64,000 nt of DNA. Origin: Alnus glutinosa. Its lineage: Eukaryota > Streptophyta > Magnoliopsida > Fagales > Betulaceae. The notes beneath the pieces are model-generated. The model saw only the letters and a program-made list of their open reading frames with translations, searched no databases and had not been told where the DNA came from. The DNA is taken from the NCBI RefSeq assembly GCF_958979055.1, contig NC_084886.1:3801001-3865000 (forward strand), given 5' to 3'. The number at the start of each line of letters is the position of its first letter. Position 1 is the stretch's first letter. The position numbers and the translations under genes are program-made. Positions 34,587 through 45,228 of this stretch are shown here, in pieces.

Positions 34587-34915
34587 CTTAAGCCTCAGAT
34601 TGGACCCGTAGTCCAACTTCCAGCCTTGGTAATACGGGAACGAAGGGGAAGATTCACGGCCAAAATTGACGCCATCAGACGGCGAGGAGTGGTGGTGGGC
34701 GGTGGGGGAGGAGGGGAGGGGTCCATTCCATCCATGCCACTTGCCAGGGAACAGGTGCTGGGTCCCAGCGGGTGGTGGCGTCGGTGAGGCCCCCACCACG
34801 CCATTGGAGGACGAAGGCCAAAGCGGCGAGGGTGAGAGGGAGGAGGAGCTTCGAGGTGAAACCATGAAGGAGTGGGTAGCAAGGCCTGGAGGTGGTGCTG
34901 GTGGTGTTTGAGCAT
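34587..34915 (-). pseudogene. Glycosyltransferase-like protein first exon fragment, part of a chimera
   Basis: On the minus strand an ATG at 34915 starts MLKHHQHHLQ. After frame changes the sequence reads KLLLPLTLAALAFVLQWRGG (a type II signal anchor followed by TTRW) and then, in a third frame, SPSFPYYQGWKLDYGSNLRL up to a splice donor (CTTAAG|GTTCGG at 34587). This is the layout of the first exon of a plant glycosyltransferase-like family (as I recall, Arabidopsis At2g41451/At3g57200), in which the next residues would begin the catalytic domain. Here the next exon-like sequence is from DEK1. At least two frameshifts make it non-coding as it stands. A GC-rich 5' leader (to about 35050) seems to have come with it and may carry its promoter. 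Confidence 0.68.
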
Positions 34916-35049
34916 GTTGAGTTTGCGTGTGTTTCTCCCTGCATGAGCTGGTGACTCTCTGTCTCGCCTCCCCCCGCTCTCTCAAAAACAAATCGGGCAG
35001 CTAGACTCTCTGGCGAGGCTGGGTGGAAGACGATCGAAGAGAGATGGAG

Positions 35050-35661
35050 ATGGAGACGAGACTGGAAATTACGCAAAAACCGCTCACCGGACCGCTGGAT
35101 AGCTCGTTGAGCAAGGGTAAAACAGTCATTTCAGGTACAAAAGAAAAGACTGTGCTGGAATGCCTGGAAAAAAGACGAAAAAAAAAAAAACATGCGATAA
35201 AATCCTCTTTTCCTGAACTGGTGCGACCTTCTTCCTCCGCTCAGAGTTTCTCTCACTCTCGCTGCGTCACTTTAAATCCATCGTTTCCTGACTTCGAGAA
35301 ACGATAACTCTATCTTGCCCGATCATGTACATCTCTCTCTGAAAGCGTCACTTTAACTCCTTACAGACAAGAGAAAACAACTTCGAGGTAAGCAGGTATC
35401 TCTCTCATTCTTTGTTTTGATTTATCGTTCTTTGTTTCTTCGATTTTCCATGGATTGCTTCCCTGATTTGGTGCCTAGGGTTTTAGACTCTTTGAGAATT
35501 TAACTTCAATTTTTTAAGTTTTGTTCGTAACAGGTGTAGTTTCTGACTCAGTTTTTAATTTTTATTTTCTGGTTTCGATTTAATGTTTGTTCACCCTCAA
35601 CTTTTGGTAAATTTCCGAATTAGGGTTTTATAGTGATGTTGGTATATGATAATATTCTCAG
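35050..35661 (+). promoter_or_regulatory. Divergent promoter region and 5' UTR of PRP17
   Basis: Short spacer between the minus-strand chimera and the plus-strand PRP17 gene. A likely 5' UTR ends at a donor (TTCGAG|GTAAGC, intron 35388-35661) with the acceptor TTCTCAG ending at 35661. The leader exon then adds 17 bases before the ATG. CT-rich patches lie at about 35232-35265. The spacing would allow shared, bidirectional promoter activity. Confidence 0.55.
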
Positions 35662-35678
35662 ATTCCTTGAAAGCCTCG

Positions 35679-38600
35679 ATGGATCTCATCCAGTCGTACA
35701 CCGACCAAAACGACGACAAATTAAACTCGCCAGAGGACCAAACCCAAAACCCTAATTCCACCAGCTCGTCACCGGAGGCCTCCCCGCCTCGTCTCCTTGC
35801 TGGCAAGTCTGCGGCGCCGAAGGTGGACGACACCATGCTGGCCCTCACTGCGGCGCAGGCCCACCAGGTTCAATCCAAGCCCATTGACCCGACCCAGCAC
35901 GCCGTGGCCTTCAACCCTACGTACGACCAGCTCTGGGCTCCCATCTACGGCCCTGCCCACCCCTATGCCAAGGACGGCATCGCCCAGGGCATGCGCAACC
36001 ACAAGCTCGGCTTCGTTGAGGATGCCCACATCGAGTCCTTTGTCTTCGATGAGCAATACAACACCTTCCACAAATACGGCTATGCTGCTGACCCCTCAGG
36101 CTCTGCCGGCTACAACTACATCGGTGATCTTGATGCTCTGCGCCAGAACGACGCCATATCTGTCTACAGCATTCCGCAGCATGAGCAGAAGAAAAGAAAG
36201 ATTGAGAAGAAGAAGGAAATGGCAGAGGATAAGGAACCCGACGAGGTCGTCAATGAGGCCGAGCTTGATAATCCGGCAAGCGACACGTGGTTGATAAAGA
36301 ATCGGAAGAGTCCTTGGGCTGGCAAGAAGGAGGGTCTTCAAACAGAGCTCACGGAGGAGCAGAAGAAGTACGCAGAGGAGTATGCAAAGAAGAAGGGTGA
36401 AGAGAGGGAGAGAGGCGGTGAGAAGGCAGAGACGGTACCGGATAAGAGCACGTTTCATGGCAAGGATGAGAGGGACTATCAGGGTAGGTCTTGGATTGCG
36501 CCGCCCAAGGACGCCAAGGCCACAAACGATCACTGTTATATACCCAAGAGGTTGGTGCATACTTGGAGTGGCCACACCAAGGGCGTGTCTGCTATTCGGT
36601 TCTTCCCGAAACACGGGCATTTGATTTTGTCGGCTGGGATGGACACGAAGGTGAAGATTTGGGATGTGTTCAATTCAGGCAAGTGTATGAGGACCTACAT
36701 GGGCCACTCCAAGGCAGTTCGGGATATTTGGTTTTGCAATGACGGGGCCAAGTTTTTGACTGCTGGGTATGACAAGAATATCAAGTACTGGGATACTGAG
36801 ACAGGGCAAGTGATATCAACTTTCAGCACTGGGAAGATTCCCTATGTGGTTAGGCTTAATCCAGACGAGGATAAGCAGCACATATTGTTAGCTGGGATGA
36901 GTGATAAGAAGATTGTTCAATGGGACATGAACTCAGGGCAGATCACACAAGAGTATGATCAGCATTTGGGGGCTGTTAATACCATTACATTTGTTGATAA
37001 CAACAGGAGGTTTGTGACTTCGAGTGATGATAAGTCACTTCGGGTATGGGAATTCGGGATTCCTGTGGTTATAAAGTATATTAGTGAGCCTCACATGCAC
37101 TCTATGCCATCGATTGCACTTCACCCTAGTACAAATTATCTTGCAGCGCAGAGTTTGGATAATCAGATTCTTATATATAGCACAAGGGAGAGGTTTCAGC
37201 TCAATAAGAAGAAGAGGTTTGCCGGGCACATTGCTGCTGGGTATGCTTGCCAAGTCAATTTCTCACCAGATGGAAGGTTTGTTATGTCGGGCGATGGTGA
37301 GGGTAAATGCTGGTTTTGGGATTGGAAGACTTGCAGAGTTTTCAGAACTCTCAAGTGCCACGAGGGAGTTTGCATTGGGTGTGAGTGGCATCCGTTGGAA
37401 CAAAGTAAGGTAGCAACATGCGGCTGGGACGGATTGATCAAGTACTGGTGAGTAAACCTCTCATTCTCTCACATTAATATTAGACTACAAAACTTTTGTG
37501 ATAGACTCTATCATATATGCATCTTGTATGCTATGTGCCTCAGCTATTTTATTGCTGCACGGCAAATTATGTGCTTCTGAGTATCAGACAAATGTATATT
37601 TCAACCTTTTATTGCAAAACACAAGCATCTAGTTTAGATAAGTGTGGTTTTATTCTAGTTAAAAGTCCTAGCTATTCTGTATGATGACTGAAATAACATA
37701 ACGTCCTTGTAGTAGATGTTCTTGTAGATACTGGCTTTAACTTTGTGACATCATTTTCATCAATTTCTGTTCAGTAGGGAACCAAAAATTGTTGTCTGTG
37801 CACCCTTAGTTCATTGTTTGCTCTCTGAACAGCTGTTTTCTGTCATCTAACCATTGTGCACTTAAGGATATTCTCCTTGAAGCTCTAATTGAGATGAAGG
37901 GGGCTGACTGACCACAGATCTCAAGCAACTAATGCTTTTAACATTCTGTTTATTCACCCGCTTGCAACATCTCATTATTGGTATTCTCATTATTAGCCAG
38001 GGTTCGATACTTTTATTAATAGCCTTGTTTCCTTTCGTTCTCCTAACCTATTAAGGCAAGAGTTTTGTTGCAACTACCCCCTACTGGAGTCTAACAAAAC
38101 AAAATGACCAAATAATTCCTCTAAAAAGCAAGAAAATATCCAATTCTAGCTCCACTATCCATCACCTGTTCCCATCATCATTTTTAATTTCCCACGTAGC
38201 AAATGAGGCCATTTTGCTGTTGTTTGGTTCTATATCTGCTGTAAACAACATAATCAAGAAAGGGCAAGTATATGCATATTGAAGTGGGATAAGTAGAGGA
38301 TGAAGGAAGCTGCAAGGACCTGGAAGTGAGAGTTTAAGGTGTCTTGATTGGTCATTTAGGTACCATCTCTAGTCTATTTCTTGACTAGATATATATTTTT
38401 AATTAATCGGGTTTGTTTAGATTGGTTTTTTTTTGAGCTAGATACACTTCAAGGATATAAAGTGATACATGATGAATTGGATCTCAGAATTCCTTATCTA
38501 AAAATGTTTTTCTTGTTTCATTCATTTATGTTTAGATTTTTTTCCATAATATTTTGTATTGGAGTTTAAAGGTCTAAAAGTTTCACCTATGTATTATAAA

Positions 38601-39905
38601 GGTCTTCTGCTTTTCATCTGTGATGAATGCTTCTCTACATGGTCGGAAAAAGAGAAGAGTGTCTTGTGGTTAGTGGATGTACTTCCTAATGCACCAGTTG
38701 CTGTAGTGCTATGGATGTCGTATATACATAGGCAAAACTTGAGCAAGTACCACACTTCACGTTAGGGATCGGATTAGAAGTATTGTCGGGATAGAATGTT
38801 ATAGGCAAGATGTGAATTCTAGTTGCAGTACTAATTCCATATCTGTGCTTACACCATAAATATGTTTGTGATCTTATCAGGTCCATGTCATTATGTAAAT
38901 AGTATGGTTCCATATATTTCTAAGTTTCCCCCTCTCTCAAATGCTGAAGGGTATACCGGATATATCCTTCAGCATGTGAGATGAGGTAGCTGAAAAAACG
39001 TCCATTGTATGTCAGTAATCTATATTAGCAGACCATGAAGGTAAATAGGACTTTTGTCATTACAGGGAGAGATGTTACCTTTAGATTGTGTAACACACTC
39101 CTCGTACCCTTTGACCCTTGGAGATTATAGAGTTCTTGCTTCCATCATAGCCTTACCTTTACAGTATCCACTCTGCCACTGCTAATATGTCCGATGAAAA
39201 GCCTCTCTCTCTGTCTCTGTGTCTGTCTCGATCTCAATTTTTTCTATGCAAAGATGTGTAAGATCCATTAGAAAACAAAATTGCTTGCAGCATTTTAGCT
39301 TTTGGCTTTAAGTCCAAAACCATGTCACAGTATCAGAGTTGATTTTTGTTAATTATGATTTCTATGTAAAACGCCAAAGCATGACAAGTTGTCTAAAGTT
39401 GTTGGAAATATTACTTGTGGGTAGTATAAGCCTGTGCTTGTTACTCTACAAGGGTCTTGTGACCAAGCAACACTGCAACTCTATTCATACTCCCACAGCC
39501 ATGATTTCTCAGGGTTCTAATACATTTTTACTAATTGTTACTCCAGTTGAGATTAAAGATGTTTAAGGGCAAGATAAATGTCTATAGAAAATAGCATCGT
39601 AAATAAGTAGGTTGTAGTCAGTTTCACTTAGGTTACTGGTGATTCTCGTGAGCTATTTATCTCAATTTCATATCTGATGAAATCATTCTTTTGTTATCCA
39701 ACTCTCCTTACACCTTATATGTGATGTCTAAGATGAGTTTTAAATCATCACACGCGTTGCATCTGCTTACACGCGCGCGCACCCACACCCACATTGATAT
39801 TTTGTCTTCCGCATTACTCCCACTTTATTGACTCACATGATAAATTGGTGAATCCATTTAGCGTTATGGAACCCTAACTTTTTAAATCTGACATGCAGGG
39901 ACTAG
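35679..39905 (+). CDS. PRP17: Pre-mRNA-processing factor 17 (CDC40/PRP17), WD40 splicing factor
   Basis: Two coding exons, 35679-37447 and 39899-39905, give 591 residues. The N-terminal half ([12 protein letters not shown], then [20 protein letters not shown] and [11 protein letters not shown]) is the conserved PRP17 region. A charged, Lys-rich linker follows (about 170-270), then seven WD40 repeats (about 290-591: [46 protein letters not shown] and so on). The factor acts in the nucleus in the spliceosome at the second catalytic step. I use the ATG at 35679 because the in-frame ATG at 35646 lies in the 5' UTR intron. The last seven coding bases sit in a separate exon 2.45 kb away and add only Asp and the stop after ...IKYW. 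If the intron is retained, TGA in the donor ends the protein one residue earlier. Confidence 0.96.
37448..39898 (+). other. Large last intron of PRP17
   Basis: The intron (GTGAGT...ATGCAG) is 2,451 bases of AT-rich DNA. It carries short CT and GT/CG simple repeats (about 39204-39230 and 39770-39790) and no recognisable coding or transposon sequence. The small open frames in it are not supported as genes. Confidence 0.7.
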
Positions 39906-41570
39906 TTGCTTTTCAGCTCTAAATGGCAAGTTGCTGATATCATCTGATCAACCCGGCTCGAACATGGCAGCCAGCGGACTAGGGGAGGCAAATTGTGCCT
40001 TTGAAGTTAAATATTGTGATATGGGTTCCTTCATTGGAATACGAGTACGCTTGTTTGGTCAGAGTCCAGAAATTATGACGGCAACATTACAATTATGTGG
40101 GACATACTTCTAGGACTTTTTCGACTTAACTTCATTATCATTGGTGTCATCAAGTTCTATGCTGGAAGTGTACTTCGGCTTGTGTTAAAATTATTTTTGA
40201 CCTTTTTGTAGATTTGTTTCTTTTACTAGAGCAGTTTGGCTGTTGGACTGTATTTTGCATTCTTCTGTGATTGGTCCTTTCAGCTTGACTAGTTAGTTTT
40301 CTCAAATGAAAGTTTCCTCAATGTTTTAGAGAAGATGGCTAAAAGAGAATGTCTTATAGGAGAATATGGTCGCTAAAGCAGGGTTCTTTCACAAACTCTC
40401 ATACAGTTTGATTTGCTCCTCTGATGTTGAAATTCAAGTGCAAATTTGACAACTCTAATGTAACGAAATTGGGATGAAGGTTTGTGAATATATTGTGGAA
40501 GAAAGTTTGTAGGAGTGTAGCACTTTAGAACCCAAGAAAAACCCATAATCACAGGTGCCAATGTGTAGGTGAATGGAGTGCACTTTTTTTTTTTTTAAAA
40601 AAAAAAAAAAACCCTCTCCAATTAATGTTATTCTTCTAGGCCTTTTTCGGCTCACAAACAGTTCACAAATCTCATTCGTCAGTGTATTGGAGATCCCTTG
40701 GAGAAAACGTGGTCTCTAATAAAATATACTAAACAAAAATTTATTCCAAGTAGCCTGACCATGGTTAATTGTTTGTTATTAGAAGGATGACTTTATTAAT
40801 TTTATGTTCTAATTCCGGAGCTTTATTAAATTTCCTCCTTTAATACTGTCAAAAAAAAAAAAAAATCATCCTTTCACTTTAAACCTTACCTTTTGATATA
40901 ATTATATAAATAAGATTTGATTCCAGGGTCAACGTTGTATTGTGCTACATATTCTAATGGGTATGAATAGATATTTCATTATCCCTTCTTTTATTTTCAA
41001 TAATACTTATTTCTTTGCCTCAATGGGACAACCATATGCGTATCAAACTTGCTCTTATTTGTTTATTTTTTTTCTTTGATAAATGATAAACTATCTTATA
41101 GATTTTGAACCTACAACTTTATAAACTATATTTTTAAAAAACAAAACAAAAAAATGGTTAGTTTAAATTAGAACTCATGGAACCTACCGAGACTCTTCAC
41201 ATATAAGATTTTAAGGAATGATTGGTCCACAACATTATTATGCACAATAATGTGAGTGGTTGTGTAAATGGTGTGTACTACAATGTTGTGCAAAGATCAT
41301 TTTTCTAAGAGAATTTTTTTTTTGTCGGTCCAACAAATTCATTAAAAGCCCTAATTAAAGGTTTGGGCCTATTTAAAATTAGAAAAAAGCCTAAAGATCT
41401 AATTGTTAAATTAAGAAACTAAAAATTAAATTAATATGGCATGAAAGACTTAGGACTTAATTTAATTTTTTCCCTTGAAAGGTTTTAGGTAATCGAACCG
41501 AGTTGGTACCGTACATTTTCTGGAGGGAAAGCCCTAAACTTCGTTCGCAAAATCGTGTGACTTTGAAACG
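39906..41570. other. PRP17 3' UTR and spacer
   Basis: 3' UTR to about 40300, then AT-rich spacer with a T/A tract pair at 40584-40610 and a possible imperfect foldback at 41224-41300 (ACAACATT against AATGTTGT). The final 100 bases are the leader of the RlmN-like gene. Confidence 0.5.
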
Positions 41571-41573
41571 GAG

Positions 41574-44500
41574 ATGGGATGTATGTGGATGAGTCAGGTG
41601 CGAGTGCGAGTGCGAGTAGGAGCCAATAACTCTCTGCTCCTGTCTAAGCCTTCCATGGCCTCTCTATCCCCTATCTCCTTCACCCATCCGAAACCACCAC
41701 CGTCTCTCATTTCCCTCGTCTTCTCTCACCGTCGCTCGCTCTCAACCACCACTTGGTCTCAACGAATTCCTCACGCTTCCATCGACGACAACTGCTCTGA
41801 TTTCGGTGAGTATCATGAAAACGAGTTACAAATGAGTCAGGGTCTAACAGATAGGATCTGGGGTTTGTAATTTCGAGTGCTCTTTTTTTGTTTCTTTGGT
41901 AGGAGATGGTGGCGGAATTGGAGTTTCGAGAAATGGGTCCAAGGTGCTTCTTAAGGGGATGAGATACTCTGAGCTTGAAGTATGTATGAGCTCATTCTTT
42001 ATCTGATATTGTTTTTTTTTTTTTCTTACACACTAACTCTTGTCAGTAGTACTATCTGGGATTTAAACACTAATTTTTTTTCCAATGCCGTTGTTTATCT
42101 GTGTCGCTCTGTTTTGCTTAATAGTTTTAATATGGTATCTTTGAATTTTTACGATGGTGCAGTTAACTCTATGTTCGTTGCTCTTTATATATGGAAGAAA
42201 ACTTGCCAATTTAAACATGGTTTGGTTGGTGTTGTTGAAGTGCTTTTCTCGCTTTTGGGATCATATTTCGCTTCTTAAAGAAAGAAAAGTTCTTTCAATA
42301 TGCTGTATTAGCAGTATATTATTTTTCAGCTTGAGCTTTTGGTTTTATTTTCTTCTCTGATCAGCTTATAAGAAGTTAAAAACAAGTATGCGTGATGTGG
42401 AAAAGTTTGGGCATAGGATATACTGTTTGCATATCGTTTTTGGTTTTTAAAGTATTGTTAGATAGTGTGTTTTCATGATAAGATCTCTACTTGTAGCTTG
42501 TTTTCCAAATTTCGAGACTTCTCATTCTAATAGTGAGAGTCTGCTTTGACAGAGTTGGGTTCAGTTACAAGGATACAGGCCCGGTCAGGCTCTAATGCTG
42601 TGGAAGCGCCTCTATGGAAATAACATTTGGGCACATAATAGTGACGAGTTGGAAGGTATTTTAACTACTGTTTGAATTGCGTAGAAAAATAATATCACTA
42701 TTTTGTTTTGTAATTTTTGGTTAGAATTTGATTCAATATATAGGTTTCTACTTCTGACTTCATGTGACGGATAAATATATATTTCTCTTTTAGATTTTCT
42801 CTTGTTGTGATTGAGCTATTCAGTCTCATGAATTCTTCTTTGAATCATACTTCCATAGGTTTGAACAAAGATTTCAACAAAATGTTGAGCGAAAATGCTG
42901 AATTCAAGGCATTATCTTTAAAAAAAATTCTCACAGCATCTGATGGAACTAGGAAGGTAGCTATGATCTTTTCCTTTTGTAGCTGTTCTTCGTAGTTGTA
43001 TTCTTTTAATTCTCTTTGAAAGTGTTACTTGCATTTCTTGAGAATCTTCTCATTGATTGTGAAAATGGCAGGAGGTTGCAGATTTTATTCACATTGGAGG
43101 ATGAACTGGTAATAGAGACAGTTGTCATACCTTGTGATAGGGGCAGGACTACTGTTTGTGTCTCCAGTCAAGTGGGCTGTGCCATGAATTGTCAGTTTTG
43201 CTACACTGGAAGGTAAGCTATTATTCTTCATCTTTGAGCTTTGCAATCTATACTATTTCAACTTCTACTAGCCTAGATAAGCTGCGTGTTTGTTGAACGT
43301 CTACCTATTTTGCAGGATGGGTTTAAAGAGACATTTAACTGCAGCTGAGATAGTAGAGCAAGCTGTATTTGCCCGGCGTCTGCTCACAAGTGAAGTTGGT
43401 TCCATTACCAATGTTGTATTTATGGTGGGTTAACATTTCCAGGCAGAATTTCAGAACACTAGAATTTTTTTACCAGCATAAACATAATGCAAATGTCACT
43501 CACTCTTATATAGGAACACAGGCTTTCATCAATTTGACCCTGTAATTTGCTTAGACCTGTAGTTGCACGCTAACACATTGTGTTGTGGATTAACTAATAA
43601 ATTTGATTCAGTGTAGAGAATAAATGTTGTAATTGTAAGCACAAGTGGTTTTCATTGTTTATCGAAGCATGTTATATGTTTATTGATGCTGTTACGGATA
43701 TACATTTTCCCCCGATAAAAAGAGAAACATGTTTCTTTGTTTTGAGAACTATGTGCACCTTTTCAGGTCATAATTTAATTTAGTTAATCGGGGCTACTTC
43801 TATTTTCTTTATCATACAGGCAAGTGGCATGCAAGCACTCTTAACTAGCCCTTTCAAACTTCTTTTGCTTTAGCTTCATTGTGTCGTAATAGTTATATGA
43901 TTCTTCATACATCTAGATTTTTTTGGCAACTGTATTTTCTTCATCTTTATACGGTACATCTGGATATGTTAACTAATTCATGGATTCCAAGTAGAAAGGA
44001 CAAAAAAGAAGTAATATAAAGATACATACTTTCTGGCTCTCTGATAATAATTATAAATTTATACGTGTAGGGAATGGGAGAACCACTTCACAACATTGAC
44101 AATGTCATTAAAGCTGCAGATATTATGGTGCATGAGCAAGGCCTTCATTTCAGTCCTCGCAAGGTCACCGTCTCAACCAGCGGGCTTGTTCCCCAGCTGA
44201 GACGTTTTCTCCATGAATCCAACTGTGCTTTAGCTGTTAGTTTGAATGCAACAACTGATGAGGTATATTACTTCCAATTTCTATTTTGATTTATGGGACA
44301 TGCAGATGCACAAAGAAAATTTACCTCTCTTTCACCGTAAGCATTGCAGGTCAGAAACTGGATCATGCCAATTAACCGGAAGTATAAATTAGGCTTGCTT
44401 CTTCAGACCCTTCGGGAGGAACTTCGCTTCAAACATAACTACAAAGTTCTATTTGAATATGTAATGCTTTCAGGAGTCAATGACAGGTTGGATAAACCTT

Positions 44501-45228
44501 TTACGGTGCATATGACATTCCTGGAAATTGGATGGGTTCATGATAGGTTCATAAGATATTGATATGTCTATGTTATGAAGTTGAAGTGAAGACGTCTTGC
44601 AATTGCTTTGCATGACCTTGTCATATTATTTACCAGTGATCTAGTGATATCTCCACTCTTGTTGGCGTCCCTTAAGAGCTATCGATAGACTGGATATGCG
44701 GGTCATGCAATTTGTAAACTTCTTGTTAGTTTTCCTCAATCTCATATAATCATATGCTGCCACTGTGTCACTGTCCTTCATTCCTCCTGAATGGCCTGAA
44801 ATATTTTCAGAACTAGTCAAGAGTCTTATTTTCTTACAGCCCCCCACTTCTACATATCTTTTTTACTCCAGTAAAGAGACGCCAACAATATTTTATTTGA
44901 AACACTAGTCATTGATTTAGTCTGTGTTTCTATTTGCAGCATTGAGGATGCAAAGAGGCTTATTGATCTTGTTCAGGGAATTCCATGCAAGATCAATCTC
45001 ATCTCATTCAATCCTCATAGCGGATCCCAGTTTCAACCAACCAGTGAGGCAAAGATGATTGAGTTTCGAAATGTTTTGGCTGAGGCAGGGTGCACTGTTT
45101 TCTTGCGACTCAGTAGAGGTGATGATCAGATGGCCGCCTGCGGTCAGCTAGGCAAGCCTGGTACAATCCAGGCTCCTTTGATCCGTGTGCCAGAGCAATT
45201 CCAGATGGCAGTGAATATGTCTGTGTGA
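41574..45228 (+). CDS. RlmN-type radical-SAM RNA methyltransferase-like protein, probably organellar
   Basis: Nine exons (41574-41805, 41903-41979, 42553-42655, 42859-42956, 43082-43212, 43316-43424, 44071-44262, 44350-44486, 44940-45228) join in frame to 455 residues. An N-terminal region of about 75 residues, rich in Ser, Pro and Arg, looks like a plastid or mitochondrial transit peptide. The core has the radical-SAM CxxxCxxC cluster at Cys203, Cys207 and Cys210 ([14 protein letters not shown]), [21 protein letters not shown], and the two RlmN catalytic cysteines at about Cys196 and Cys427 (QMAACGQLG). Bacterial RlmN methylates C2 of adenine in 23S rRNA and some tRNAs; the same reaction on organelle RNA is inferred. 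A second in-frame ATG lies at 41655. No defect is seen. Confidence 0.94.

Noticed and set aside
34666-34911. Plus-strand Gly/Glu-rich open frame
   Set aside because: It is the reverse of the glycosyltransferase-like exon; the low-complexity composition comes from CT-rich sense DNA.
35646-35678. Upstream in-frame ATG extending PRP17 by 11 residues
   Set aside because: A splice acceptor at 35661 places this ATG in a 5' UTR intron, and family members start at MDLIQSY-like sequence.
36096-36620. Antisense 174-residue frame in PRP17
   Set aside because: It is a shadow of the conserved PRP17 coding sequence.
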